From NCBI GenBank assembly GCA_029204225.1, contig CM055107.1, positions 9,043,472 to 9,107,471 on the forward strand: DNA of 64,000 nt. Direction: 5' to 3'. Source of the DNA: Diphasiastrum complanatum (lineage: Eukaryota > Streptophyta > Lycopodiopsida > Lycopodiales > Lycopodiaceae). Position numbers and translations under genes: made by a program. Under the pieces are notes generated by a model that had not been told where the DNA came from, did no database searches, and saw only the letters and a program-made list of their open reading frames with translations. Of this stretch, positions 31,450 through 42,789 are shown piece after piece (position 1 is the first letter of the stretch; each line of letters opens with the position of its first letter).

Positions 31450-31790
31450 TATTTGCGACCACCATCTTCGGAGTGCTTTCACATTTCTAGATGTTTGGGT
31501 TTCAGCCATGGCCTTGAATTTCTTGAAGCATTCGAAGGCTTCGGATTTATGCTTTATGAATATGATTGTCGACCCCCCCATCTAGAATAGTCATCTGTGA
31601 AGGTGATAAAATAAAGTGCATCCCCCAAGGATGGAGTTGGCATTGGACCGCAAATATCACTATGTACAAGATCTAATACTTGTTTTGTTTTGATGGAATG
31701 TGCTCTAGGAAATCTTCTTCTAGAAAGTTTGCCATAAATGCAAAATTCACAGAAAAATGATTTCATATCTAATGAAAGAGAGAAATTCAA
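31450..31790 (-). pseudogene. Copia integrase fragment (-)
   Basis: The minus strand reads FCEFCIYGKLSRRRFPRA, VLDLVHSDICGP and ALYFITFTDDYSR: the end of the GAG-pre-integrase finger and the first third of the Ty1/copia integrase core, including the first catalytic Asp (HSD). After a shift near 31575 a second frame continues with HKSEAFECFKKFKAMAE. Nothing further of the element is recognised. A 108-bp CT tract follows at 31827. Confidence 0.75.
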
Positions 31791-31823
31791 TTCATCAACT
31801 AAATTATTTCAACGCATGTAAGA

Positions 31824-31935
<112 letters not shown>

Positions 31936-32263
31936 GACGTTCTTTCACTCTTGCTCATTCTCTCTATCCCCCTTTGATTATATTCGCTACATAACAAATA
32001 GTCTCTCTAATTCTATTATTACTCTCACTCTTTCTTGGTTAAATGTTTACTGTCATAATGTAATTATGTCTTTTCAATAATGAACTTAAGTTCAACTAAC
32101 ATTATAAATGATTAGCATTGCAATCTAGATATAATATGCACATTTATTGATTTTGAAAATAAGTGAGATATTATAAAACTATTCTTTGTATAGATAGAAA
32201 TGTAGTTTTAAGCCAAAGTGAAAATATTGGTCAAAGAGCCCAAATTTTCAGCCTATTGATCTT

Positions 32264-32895
32264 AAAGTGAATTTTTTATTCTCTCTGAAATGATGGTAAG
32301 GCACATAAATTAGGTTTTCTCAAAGACGAAAATCACACCCAAAAAAAACAACCAAAACGTATCCAAGAGGCCAAATTTTCATTTTTTTTTTTTAAGTCCG
32401 AAATTGTGATTTTTAGCTGTTTCACTTTATCAGAAGGCCAAAAAGAGCGCTTGGGAGCCCAAAAAAACGTACCCCGGAGCCTAAATTTTAATTTTTTTTC
32501 CCCAAAATCAAGATTTTTGGTCGTTTCACTTCATTAGAAGGCCAAAAAAAGTGTTTTGAAGCTCAAATCCGCACCGTAGCGTGATCCTAAAAAAAGTGTT
32601 TCGAAGCCCAAATCCGCGTCGTTTTTTTTGGCCTTCTGATGAAATGAAAAGGCCAAAATCGCAATTTCAGACCAAAAAAATGAAAACTTAGGCTCCGGGA
32701 AATATGGTTTTTTTTTTGCTCCCAAATGTTCTTTTTGGCCTTCTGATGAAGTGAAACGGCTAAAAATCACTATTTCGGATTTAAAAAAATGAAAATTTTG
32801 CCTCCAGGATACATTTTTTTTAGGTGTGAGTTTCATCTTTGAGAAGGCCTAATTTTATGCATTACCATGAATTCAGAGAAAAAAAGAATCACTTT
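32264..32895. repeat. Long inverted repeat, arms ~280 bp
   Basis: Left arm 32264-32550, right arm 32622-32895, centre about 71 bp. The arms match closely in inverted order along their length: AAAGTGAATT.../...AATCACTTT, AGGTTTTCTCAAAGACGAAA against TTTCATCTTTGAGAAGGCCT, and the CACTTYATCAGAAGGCCAAAAA block. Each arm contains internal repeats of a ~110-bp unit with AGAAGGCCAAAAA, and the centre holds two copies of AAAAAAAGTGTTTYGAAGC. No coding capacity is seen. It could be a foldback transposon or an inverted duplication. A transcript would form a long hairpin. Confidence 0.8.
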
Positions 32896-34410
32896 GAAAT
32901 GGCCTTTGAAGGAGGTCAAATGGCCCTATATTAACAATTTCACGTAAAGAATGAAAATTTACTCTCCTTGGACCAGTGCTCACAAAGAACTGGCAAAGTC
33001 CTACAACCAACTGGCTGGTTTTAAAATTTGTCAATTGAGTTTGAAACAAGCAGGAAGCCAAAAGTCTAAAAGCCGGCTAAAAATATGAGTAGTCTCCTTG
33101 ATGCAAAAGTAGGAGGAAATTTTTTGGAATACTTGACATATTTCATTTAGTCACTTACATTTTATGTTGACTTTTACATTTGACAGAGGCCCTTTTTGAT
33201 ATATTGTCTTTTGAAGAGAACTATTTGAATATTTCAATTCTTCAAAAAAAAAATTAAAACTTGTTACTCCTTCGACCAATGCAGTAGTTAGATTTTGCAA
33301 CGATTTAAAATTCTCATTCATCTTTGAAATATGACACTTTGCGATCGGTATTCAACAAAGTCTCAGCTTGAATTCTTCGAGGAATCCAAAGCTCTACAAT
33401 AACCAAGAAGACTATTAGTACCCTCGACAACAAATGTTATTAAAGTATGTACATCAGAATATTGAGGAGGAACATTTGTGAATGGATTGGGTGGATACAA
33501 ATCACCTTTTACCCATAGGTCGATATTTTTCCTGCCTTATAATCTCCAACAATGCATCTCATGTGGGCTTAATGCAACACCCCATGCAGCTTTGGTTGTG
33601 GAATACTCCTTGTTTAATTTCACATGCAAGTGATATTTTGTTGTCATTGTGAAAATGCCTAAGTTAATAGAAAAAGAAATGGCAAATCTTGTGATGTCCT
33701 CTAAACAAATGAGCTTAATAAACAAATTTGCATAATGATGGGTTTAGATTTCCATGTGAAATGAACATAGTGCAAGGTTATTAGACAAATTTTCAAATTC
33801 AAAATGCATATGGGACTCTAATGAGGCCTAAAGTATTGTGTCATACCAAGAGCCCATGTGTTGTCCTATTGTAGTAAAGACAATAAAAGGCCTTGTCCTA
33901 TTGTAACCTATCCTAGTTGTACCTTGTAACTTACCTACTAGAGTTTACCCATAAAACCTACAAAAGTATATGGAAATGGGTCCTACAACTAGCCTTAACT
34001 CAAGCTCACTCTATGTGTTAACCCAAGGTAAAGGTGCAACATAGGATTGATTAGCACTAAACTAATCACAATTAAAAAAACTTGTTTAGGCAAGGAAGAG
34101 GCCCTTATTTAGTCCAAAAACGACCCTAATGGTCTTTCATCTCTGAAGTAGGCGAACCCAGACTCCCATCCAATTTTTCTAGCGAACTAGAAAACCACTA
34201 ATTGAGCTCCCCACATGTGTGGATTTGGCCTCTGGGTTCGCCCACTTGATATTTTGTATCTTTTTACCTAATAAATCTACTGTCCAAATGGCAAGTTATG
34301 AAATAATTTTTTTGCTCAAAATTTGGTTATCAAATGTGTCAAAACACCTTTTCTATTTTATAGTTGGAAAATTTCAACTTATCAAACCTATAATGTATCC
34401 ACAAAAATTA
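32896..34410. other. Non-coding stretch; nothing recognised
   Basis: AT-rich DNA with only short shadow ORFs. Confidence 0.5.
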
Positions 34411-34476
34411 CATGTCATGTCATGTGCTACATAATCGATGAACCATGTCATGTCATGTGCTACATAATTAATGAAC
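34411..34476. repeat. 33-bp tandem duplication
   Basis: Units at 34411-34443 and 34444-34476 (CATGTCATGTCATGTGCTAC...) differ at two or three positions. Confidence 0.9.
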
Positions 34477-35214
34477 CATGGGGGTAGAATGAAACTCACA
34501 AAACTCTCAAAATATGTACTCGCACATTGTCAAAACACCGTTCATCATAGAGTTCTTTCAATGGACCTTGAGGTAGCAATTCGAGATTTACTATATAGAC
34601 CAAAATGTCTACGTGTTTTTCTTCCTCCTTGATACCAACTTCACCATCTAATGAGCTTAGATGGCCAAGAGCAGAAGATTTGGAATGACCAAAGCAAACT
34701 ATAAAATTGAAAACTAGTACCTCATTCTAGTTCACTATAGCAGCATGAAGTTGATTCTAACTACAATTCTCTTCCACCTCTATTTATACTTAAATTTGTC
34801 ATTTGAATCAGTAGTAGGAGTCAAACTTTTACATTGATTTATTGGTTTAGTCAACCATACCTTTGAATCAATCACAACAATTGTATTCTCATTTTGCAAC
34901 ATAGTTTGATTTTATCTCCAATTGTCTAATGCTTGTGACACACATAGTCGTGGTCTTTCCAAAGGCCTTATATGATTGAAGCAATGTAGATATATTTATT
35001 ATGATGGAACACTAGCCCTCTTGACATGTGTCATTTGTCATTTTCAATGGAAGTCTATTGTGAATGGCATTTATCTTGTGATTTTTTCTTAACAAACAAG
35101 TTTTGTCAAGCATGTGCATTGGTCAAGTCACACAAGCTTTCCTTTTCAAAATCTACATCAATAACCCAGGATCCTCTCTAACTAGTACAATTGTGCTAAC
35201 TTTCTTTGGAATAG
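34477..35214. other. Non-coding stretch; nothing recognised
   Basis: AT-rich, no supported gene. Confidence 0.5.
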
Positions 35215-35920
35215 TTTACAAAGTGCACCACTTGATGGTAACTCACCCTTTGAGATCCTTCATGGTAAAAAGCTTGATGTGAAAAATCTCAAAGTTTTTG
35301 ATCTACACGTTATGCTCATGTTCTCTTAGAAGATATATCCAAGGAGGATGTTACATAAAAATAAAAATAAGAACATTTGTTGGACATATTGAGAGGAGTA
35401 AAGCATATAAAGCGTACCTTCCTTCTACTAAGAAAACTATTGCTAATAGAGATATGAACTTTGATAAGATTGTTGGTCATGTTTTTTGAATGAGTCAAAA
35501 TCAAGATGTTGATGTTGATGTTGATAAGGAAGAACCATCAACATGTGCTCTCACTATTATTAGAAGGTAATCTATAATAGGCAAAGTTTCAAGTAGGCTT
35601 ACTTAAGCTCAAAAGGGTAGAAATATTTTGAGGAAACTATTGTTGTTTTGATGTCTTCCAATCATTGAGTCAATTAACCTCTTTTTTATACAGATGTATG
35701 TAAAAAGGGATAATGGTGTGATGGTGTATGATGCACCAACGAAGAATAATACGTGGGATCTTGTAGAGTCTCCTCAAGGAAAAAGGGCAGTTGGATGCAA
35801 GTGGATCTACAAAGTGAAGCATAAGAAAAATGGGTGCATCAACAAGTACAAGGCAACGTTGGTGGTAGAGAGTTATAGTCAAAGGTGTTGGATTTACTCC
35901 TTCTACTCTCCTAAATCCCA
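35215..35920 (+). pseudogene. Copia integrase end and RT start (+), fragment
   Basis: The plus strand encodes SPFEILHGKKLDVKNLKVF, the conserved end of a copia integrase, then, after a shift, ERSKAYKAYLPSTKKTIANRD. From 35715 it reads NTWDLVESPQGKRAVGCKW and YKVKHKKNGCINKYKATLV, the first blocks of copia RT. The LVAKG motif is altered (LVVESYSQR) and homology ends near 35900. About 120 bp between the parts has stops. No LTR is seen. Confidence 0.75.
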
Positions 35921-37364
35921 TTTTTAATCTGCCTCCATTCTTGCTGCATATTTACTAACGTTGTCACGTAGCCTGCATATTTACATGCAAATTCAATGTT
36001 GGCTGATTCTGACGAATCCCCAAGATACTCGGCCAGAGCTACCCACGAGCACCTCTACCCTTAAACCGAGAAGGTCTCCAAGAAGACGAGACGAACAAAG
36101 ACTGAGAGCTGAGTATGAGAGCCGAGGAATACAAGTTAATACTGTCAAGTAGAAATTGTGTAAGCCTCATGGTGAATCCCAAAAGATGGAATGACCATAT
36201 AGGAACTAGTATTTCTAAGCAAGGTAATAAATGCAAGTAGGCCCCTCTTAGAAAAGTAGAGTGAGCCACCTTTTAATGGTCTAGTGGAGAGCATAATTCC
36301 ACTTGTAATTTGTGAAATGTGAAAATTCCACTAGGATGCCACCTAAGGAGCTCTCTTGCTTGTTTAAGAGACTCCCTCTTTGTGAAGAGGAGCTTTTTGC
36401 ATTGTATCTACTCCATGCTTAATAAGAAGATTTTCCATGAGTTTGATGCTACACTAAGCTCCTTGATCATGATGGTTTTCTTGAGTGATGCCCCTATGAT
36501 CATGCCCTTCCATTCATATTGTGTGTGGTTGTGGATTTAGAGTGGATTAGTTTTCTTGCTTTCCTAGTTGTGGATTAGATTTCATGTTTTCTTGTGGATT
36601 AATGTAGGAGCCAGCATTCAAGTAAAGTAAATAGGCTAGAAATGTGGCATAAATCTTGCATATTCTCTAACATTCTAGCTCTTGATGTTCTTGGGATGTC
36701 TAAGAATCAAAAGGCTGGTTAGTTTCTTGATTCTTGGACTTCTAGCATGCTGTAGATTAGTTTCTTGCTTCTTGTTCTGTGGATTTATGCAAGTTTAGTG
36801 TAGTGTAGGCTTTGATTTCAGTTCGTTTCAAGAGTAGGTAGCTGTAGAATCTATAGAATGTTCATTGGTTTGCATGCTGATTTGTGAATGAGCATTCTTG
36901 GATTGCATCCATGTAGAATGTAAGTGCGTTCAAGAGTGACGTCTCTGAGTTATCCTCTGACAGGCAGGACATAAAGAAAATACTACAACGAAACTTTGTT
37001 TCCTTCTGCCTGGGTTGGCATCGTAAAATCATTCAAAAAACCATCTAACGACTGCCATGAAGCCTGATAACAGGCAGAAATGGTTCTGTAAGCAAGAAGC
37101 AGAAAAGTAAACAACAGGTCCTCTGGAGCAAGGGATCTGTCAACATTCGACCCGTTGTCGCTTGCATCACTCACATTCTGAAACGGCATATGCTGCAAGA
37201 CTATCTTTGATCGGACCCATGCACGCAATCTGAAATGTCTCCAGATCCGTTCATAGCTTAGAACGACCTGCACACACCATCCCCACGCCCTGTATACATC
37301 CTCAGCTCCTTCTACATCATCCTCTACCCATAGCTTACCCATTGTCTCCACCTCCCTCCATCAC
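35921..37364. other. Mostly unrecognised DNA
   Basis: A plus-strand frame at about 36020-36150 is rich in Pro, Ser and Arg, as in copia hinges, and may be a further remnant. A 122-codon minus-strand frame (36983-37351) has no recognisable domain. Otherwise nothing is seen. Confidence 0.4.
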
Positions 37365-38175
37365 CATCTCAGCCGAGCACCCTCTCTCACGTCTCAACCG
37401 AACACCTTCTCTTCCATCTCAACCGAGCACCCTCTCTCACGTCTCGACCGAACACCTTCTCTTCCATCTCAGCCGAGCCTCTCTCTCTTACCATCTTGAC
37501 CGACGCAACGCAGGTGCATAAAAGAAAATTAAAATCTCAACCAGAGCTCACGCTCACATCTCAACCGGAGTGCTCAGTTAAATCTCAACCGACACAATGC
37601 ATCCCATCTCAGCCGGAGCCTTCCTTTGAAATCTCGACCGAAGCACTTCTTTGGAATCTCGACCGAAGTGCTCGCTGAAATCTCGACCGAAGTGCTCCCT
37701 GAAATCTCAACCGAAGCGCTCGTTGGAAACTCAACCGAAGTGCCCGTCGAGATCTCGACTGAAGTGCTCCCTAAAATCTCAACCGAAGCGCTCGTTGGAA
37801 TCTCAGCCGAAGTGTTCGCTAAAATCTCGACCGAAGTGTTTGCTGAAATCTCGACCAAGGTGCTCGCTAGAATCTTGACCGAAGCGTCCGCTGAAGTCTC
37901 AACCGAAGTGTCCGCTGAAGTCTCAGCCGAAGTGCCCGTTCAGATCTCGACCGAAGCCGAAGTGCTCGCTCAGATCTCGACCAAAGCCAAAGTGCCCATT
38001 CAGATCTCGACCGAAGCCGAAGTGATCTCGACCGGAGTTGAAGCGCCCGCTCAAATCTCAACCGGAGTCGAAGGCAACGATCAAATCTCGACCGGAGGGA
38101 TTCGATCAGTTCTCAACCGAAGCAATCAGGTCAAAGCTCGACTGGAGCAAGTAACACCGATCTCGACCGGACCAT
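37365..38175. repeat. Minisatellite, 24-bp unit (TCTCGACCGAAGTGC type)
   Basis: About 0.8 kb of degenerate tandem repeats. From 37365 to ~37490 the unit is mixed (TCTCAACCGA with CACCCTCTCTCAC). From ~37530 to ~38170 a 24-bp period dominates: AAATCTCGACCGAAGTGCTCGCTG and variants, some units shortened or extended (for example GAAGCCGAAG insertions). The period is a multiple of three, so one plus-strand frame (37626-38177) stays open, giving EISTEVLA-like octapeptides, and a minus-strand frame (37574-37858) gives VEISTSTS-like repeats. Open frames are expected for such a repeat and do not by themselves show coding. Confidence 0.9.
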
Positions 38176-38445
38176 AACTTTTGATCAACACCTCTGACTG
38201 CCATTTCGACCAAACCACCATCTTTGTAACACCCTTGAGCCTAAAAAAAAAAAAAAAAAAAAAAGGCATGAACACCAAAAAAATTTCAAAAAATAAAACT
38301 CATACCAATAAAAAGCCCTTTTTATATTGAGTCTCCACCTTCACTTCCTTCAACACCCTAAAAAATCCAAAAACATCAAAAACCCTATAAAATCCAAAAA
38401 CACCATAAACACATACCCAACACAAAAACGACACAACAATACCCA

Positions 38446-38682
38446 ATGGCTGACAATACAGATCCTGACATTCCGGAAGATTATCCATACGAGATCAGAT
38501 CCCTTGTAGCTGAACAAATCAGACGTCATAGATTCTACCGAATGCGGTCCCAACCCTACGAGCCATCCACAAACGCACAGACGAATAAAGGGCCAAAGAA
38601 TCGCGAACACTGTGTTTTTACACAGGTTATGGTGACAGGCAAAAAGGGGACACTATCCTACAGAATGTCGAAGGTGCCCTAA
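38446..38682 (+). CDS. Short ORF of unknown identity (78 codons)
   Basis: MADNTDPDIPEDYPYEIRSL then VAEQIRRHRFYRMRSQPYEP, ending GTLSYRMSKVP. It is acidic at the start and basic in the middle, with no membrane segment and no recognised domain. It follows an A-rich leader (CACCATAAACACATACCC...) and an ATG in fair context (CCCAATGG). It lies between the minisatellite and a copia LTR, so it may belong to an unrecognised element. I cannot assign a function. Confidence 0.3.
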   Translation: MADNTDPDIPEDYPYEIRSLVAEQIRRHRFYRMRSQPYEPSTNAQTNKGPKNREHCVFTQVMVTGKKGTLSYRMSKVP

Positions 38683-38699
38683 AAGCTAAGGCACCTTGT

Positions 38700-39542
38700 A
38701 AATTTTATCCTAAGGCCATTCGTAAGAGTAACCCACTTTTCGTATCATCACCAATGTTCACTTTAGCACTGGCTGACGTCGCACCCTTTTTACGCTCACT
38801 CCATGTAGTTGCGCTAACAGATTGAACAACGATTGCAACCACCCACGATCTCCTACAGACAACACATCCACTATGTACTTTCACATCTGCACACCTGTAA
38901 TATTATGTATATATATTGGATACCATTCGTGTATTTAAAATATAGATCATAGAGAGAGTTAGATGTGAAGCGAGATGAGAAGAGACTAAGTGAAGAGGTT
39001 TCATTCCTCATTACAAACAAAATAAGCTTCGTAGGGCACGCGGTTTCGTCCGCTATTGTACTGTGCTCTGCCGCATTATTAACTTGTATACATCATATAC
39101 TTAATCTGATACAGCTCTTTGTTCTGCATTCAGATATGTGTTAATATTGCTATGCTTGTTCTTCATTTTGACTGATCTTTCTAGTTGCTCTTTCTAGTAA
39201 TAAACAATCAACTTTTAGTCTTGTCTTTTGCGAATAATTTGCGACTAATTATCAGTCGAGCACAGTCTAGCTCTTCGCGAATCATTCACAACAGGGAATT
39301 TGTCTTGCAATTCGCGACAAATTATTCATCTAGCACCTCCTCCATTAAATGTTTGGCTATGTAATCTAGAATGACTGTAATTTCTATAACTAAAGTTCTC
39401 TTCATTCTGATAGGCGTAGTCATGCTTACGGAGAGAGTCAAATAATTCATTCCGCTGCGCACGAACATTTTCTGTTCGAGTTCGTTTCTCGTTCGTTTCT
39501 TGTTCACGTTCGTTTCTCGTTCGTGTTCGTCATTTATTCTTC

Positions 39543-39599
<57 letters not shown>

Positions 39600-39604
39600 C
39601 AACA
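38700..39604 (+). repeat. Putative copia 5' LTR (left end uncertain)
   Basis: The right end is firm: ...CCAACA at 39599-39604 abuts the primer site TGGTATCAGAGC (39605-39616). TATA-like TGTATATATATTGG lies near 38906. A CT tract (about 39546-39600, one CG interruption) forms the LTR's end. The left boundary could not be fixed because no second LTR copy is present. Confidence 0.5.
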
Positions 39605-39755
39605 TGGTATCAGAGCTATCTTCATAGCTTGATAAGCTTCCACAGTACAAGACTCTACTAGCTGATAGAGTAATTGTTTTCTTGTTCTGTAAATATCATA
39701 TTTTCATACTTAAGTCACTGATAGTTTCTCCTATCACTTAGACTACTTCCTCCAC

Positions 39756-40055
39756 ATGGATTCCCAAGGGAAAGCCAGTCCTATTATGGACAAGCTTGAT
39801 GGAGCCAATTACCATCTGTGGAAATTTAAGATGAAAACTGTACTAATGGCAAAAAAATTGTTCGACATTGTTACAGGTGCAGAAGGAAAACCCGAAGCGG
39901 ACGACGCGACAATCGCCAGATGGAAGCTGAAGGATGGAAAAGCTTTCGCGCTGATCATCCTCAACATCACGGATACCCAGATCGGCCATGTATCCGAGGC
40001 TCAGACATCAAAAAGAAGACACGTGAAGGAACGCAGCCTCAAGTTCCTCAGCTGA
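39756..40055 (+). pseudogene. Copia Gag N-terminus (internal deletion)
   Basis: MDSQGKASPIMDKLDGANYH and LWKFKMKTVLMAKKLFDIV form the Gag N-terminal block. The frame leaves homology after HVSEAQTSK. The central UBN2 domain is missing. Confidence 0.75.
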
Positions 40056-40275
40056 TTCTCACGCTTTATATACCAACGAGAGCATGACAAAGCAGAAGAA
40101 GAAGAAAGGCCCGAAGCAATCAAAGCCAAACCAGAAACCAACTCAGCACAAGGAACAGTCGAATCCGCAGACAAAGAAGAAGTTGTTCTGCAGATATTGC
40201 AAATGAAACAACCACGAAATTCGAGACTACCGAATACTTCAAGCGAAGAACAATAGCAAGGGACAGTCGAATCAA

Positions 40276-41856
40276 GTGGCAAATGCAACTGCAGAAGCTC
40301 CACAACCTATTCAAGAAGCAAATCATGATGCCTTCATGACCAACCATCAAGAAGCATTTGGGAACAGTTCTTGGTTCCTGGATTCCGGAGCCACTCAGCA
40401 CATGACTAGTCTCATTGGCTGTTTTGAGTCCTGTACACATTACAGTACCCATAAGTTCGTTCACCTTGGTGACAATAACACACAAGCTATCAAAGGTGAA
40501 GGCACTATAAGATTAATCTTTGTAAATAATCAATCTAAGCTACTCTCTAAAGTCTTGTATGTACCAAATTTATCTACGAATCTGCTCTCTGTAAGCAGAA
40601 TCACACATTTAGGACATAGAGTAGAGTTCGAATGTGATCAGTGTAAAGTAGTTGATAGGACTGGCAAGATCCTAGCACTCAAAAAGAGGCATGGATACTT
40701 GTATAAATTAAGTCATTGTTTTTCCACCTCTAGTCAGGCTCTCAGTACTTCAATTCATACAAATAAAGGTTTACTTTGGCATTATAGACTTGGTCATTTA
40801 AATCATGCTGTTGTACAACGAATGTCTAGACAATCTATTGTTTTTGATCTCGACTATCCTCGCGAAAAAGTCGAGTTACCTGTCTGTCAAGACTGTCTAG
40901 TTGGTAAACAGACTAGGAAACCATTTAAGTCAAGCCATCAGCATATTGCTAGAGGATTGCTAGATGTTGTACATTCAGATATTTGTGGCCCAATGAAAAA
41001 TCCTTCGCTGAAGGATGCCAAGTATTGTATAACCTTTATTGACGAATTCTCCAGAAGGATGATGGTGTATTTAATAAAGAAGAAATTAGAAGCTTTCAAT
41101 TGCTTCAGAATCTTCAAGAAGCGTGCAAAAAAGGAGACTAAAAGGACGATCAAGGCCCTAAGGTCAGACAACGATGGAGAATACATCTCTATCAAGTTTA
41201 AGGAGTACTGTCAAAGCCAAGGCATTGAGCAGCAATTCATCACTCCTTACAGTCCTCAGTCTAATGGCTTAGCTGAGAGAAAGAACCGTACTTTGGTCGA
41301 ATTTGCTAAGTGTTTGCTATCGCATGCATCGTTGCCCAAGAGATTCTGGGCTAAAGCTGTCTCCACTGCAACTTACCTCCAGAACAGATCTTCGACCAAG
41401 GCCCTCTCAGACAAGACACCCCACGAGGTGTGGACAAACTCTAAGCCTTCTTTGAAGAACCTAAGAGTGTTCGGGTTCATTGCCTATGCACAGATCCCAA
41501 AAGACACAAGGAAAAAATTGGACTTCCAAGGTCTCAAGACCATTCTGATCGGATATACTTCGTCTGATAACACCTACAAGCTGTGCGATCCTGATACCCA
41601 ACAAATCTTGTATAGCCGGGATACAGTCTTTATCGAGGATCAATTCGTCGACCTCAAAGACAAGGATATTGCTCAAGAAGAACCTACTTCTCCTGCCATT
41701 GACACGACAGTTCAAGCTTCTGGCTCAGGCGTGTCTATTGTCGACCCACTTCAAGACAACGAATCAGACGAAGATGTTGCTGCTACCCACCAACAAGTCC
41801 CAAGAGCGGTTAATCAGTCGAATCATCCCAAAAGATCAAGCCGAGTGTGCACATAG
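40276..41856 (+). CDS. Copia protease-integrase polyprotein, 526-codon open frame
   Basis: The frame opens after a damaged zinc knuckle just upstream (FCRYCK, stop, NNHEIRDY; TGA at 40204-40206). Protease: SSWFLDSGATQHMTSLIG with catalytic DSG, then KVLYVPNLSTNLLSVSRI. GAG-pre-integrase: GLLWHYRLGHLNHAVVQRM, VCQDCLVGKQTRKPF. Integrase core: LLDVVHSDICGPMKNPSL, FIDEFSRRMMVYLIKK, ALRSDNDGEYIS, ITPYSPQSNGLAERKNRTL, so the DDE triad is intact. End: KTPHEVWTNSKPSLKNLRVF and KKLDFQGLKTILIGYTSSD. Then a Glu/Gln/Ser hinge to the TAG at 41854-41856. This is the best preserved integrase in the window. Confidence 0.9.
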   Translation: MANATAEAPQPIQEANHDAFMTNHQEAFGNSSWFLDSGATQHMTSLIGCFESCTHYSTHKFVHLGDNNTQAIKGEGTIRLIFVNNQSKLLSKVLYVPNLSTNLLSVSRITHLGHRVEFECDQCKVVDRTGKILALKKRHGYLYKLSHCFSTSSQALSTSIHTNKGLLWHYRLGHLNHAVVQRMSRQSIVFDLDYPREKVELPVCQDCLVGKQTRKPFKSSHQHIARGLLDVVHSDICGPMKNPSLKDAKYCITFIDEFSRRMMVYLIKKKLEAFNCFRIFKKRAKKETKRTIKALRSDNDGEYISIKFKEYCQSQGIEQQFITPYSPQSNGLAERKNRTLVEFAKCLLSHASLPKRFWAKAVSTATYLQNRSSTKALSDKTPHEVWTNSKPSLKNLRVFGFIAYAQIPKDTRKKLDFQGLKTILIGYTSSDNTYKLCDPDTQQILYSRDTVFIEDQFVDLKDKDIAQEEPTSPAIDTTVQASGSGVSIVDPLQDNESDEDVAATHQQVPRAVNQSNHPKRSSRVCT

Positions 41857-42246
41857 CCCACAAGGTATACTCCTGAGTCTGCATGTCTCTTAATGCATGA
41901 ACCAACGACAGTCGAAGAGGCACTCAGCCAACCAGACTCTGATTTCTGGAGAGAAGCCATGGACAGAGAGTATTCCTCTCTGATAAAAAATCAGACATGG
42001 TCATTAGTCGAAGCTCCCATTGGCTGCAATATCATTGATTGCAAATGGATCTTTAAGATCAAATATAATGCCAACGGAGCAATTGATCGAAGGAAGGCTA
42101 GACTAGTAGCACGAGGATTCACCCAGATCCCAAATGTCGACTCAATGAGACTTTTAGTCCAGTCGTCAAACATTTGTTGATCCGAATGCTCTCGTCTTAT
42201 GCTGCAGCTGCCGACCTCAAAGTACATAAACTTGATGTACAGAATG
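41857..42246 (+). pseudogene. Copia RT, N-terminal third
   Basis: After the TAG at 41854-41856 the same polyprotein continues: MHEPTTVEEALSQPDSDFW, REAMDREYSSLIKNQTWSLV, CKWIFKIKYNANGAIDRRKA, RLVARGFTQ. Then come a shift near 42145 and LKVHKLDVQNA. The rest of RT, with YVDD, and RNase H are absent. Confidence 0.8.
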
Positions 42247-42789
42247 CTTGAGATTTGAATTTTTTGGTGAGAGAACATCATAATGGTTGTTATTGGATAG
42301 AGGAGAGAGAACAAAGGCCCACCAAGCCTATGTTTTGAAGGGTGGCTATCTATTTTTTGGGTGAAAATGTGAAAACCCAAAACAACTTTCATATAACTAA
42401 ATATTTTACTCAATTTGAAGGGTGCCACAAGGCTTTTTAACTGGAAAGGCTAAAATAAAATTGCATCTCTATGACAAAAAAAATAGGTTGTGAAGGGCTA
42501 ATAAGGTTTCAAAATGCAATCCAAGAAAGACGTAGGTGACGCAGTATGCACATTTGTGTGTGAAATGAAAAAGAAAGACGAAAAAAAAGGGAACAAATGG
42601 GATATGTGTGACTCATCATCACTATTGCATGATGCCCCTTGTGTCTTATCAATTTTGCCCCCCTTGTGTGTGAAAAACAGATCATTATTGTTAACTTGCC
42701 AAACCAAAGGTGCTCAAATCTCTTGAGATCGCTTTTACTCTGAAGGGGGAGACGCTCTTTGTTTCTTTTGCTTCGATCCAGCTTTCACG

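Larger units (their letters stand above)
39605..42250 (+). mobile_element. Ty1/copia element: PBS, gag piece, protease, integrase, RT start
   Basis: It begins with the PBS at 39605. Gag starts at 39756 but its middle is deleted: the frame jumps from HVSEAQTSK to a Lys-rich stretch near 40085. Zinc knuckle, protease and integrase follow in good condition, then RT blocks that stop at KLDVQNA (~42246), where copia homology ends. There is no 3' LTR. Its gag start (KDGKAFALIILNITDTQIGHV) is close to that of the gag-only element at 57667-57924 (NGKAFAIITLNIKDTHISHI). Confidence 0.85.

Noticed and set aside
36983-37351. 122-codon minus-strand ORF
   Set aside because: No domain, and no splice or promoter context; length is within chance for this window.
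37626-38177. 183-codon ORF as a repeat-protein gene
   Set aside because: Openness is explained by a 24-bp repeat unit lacking stops; frames on the opposite strand are also open. Kept as a minisatellite, with coding raised only as a question.
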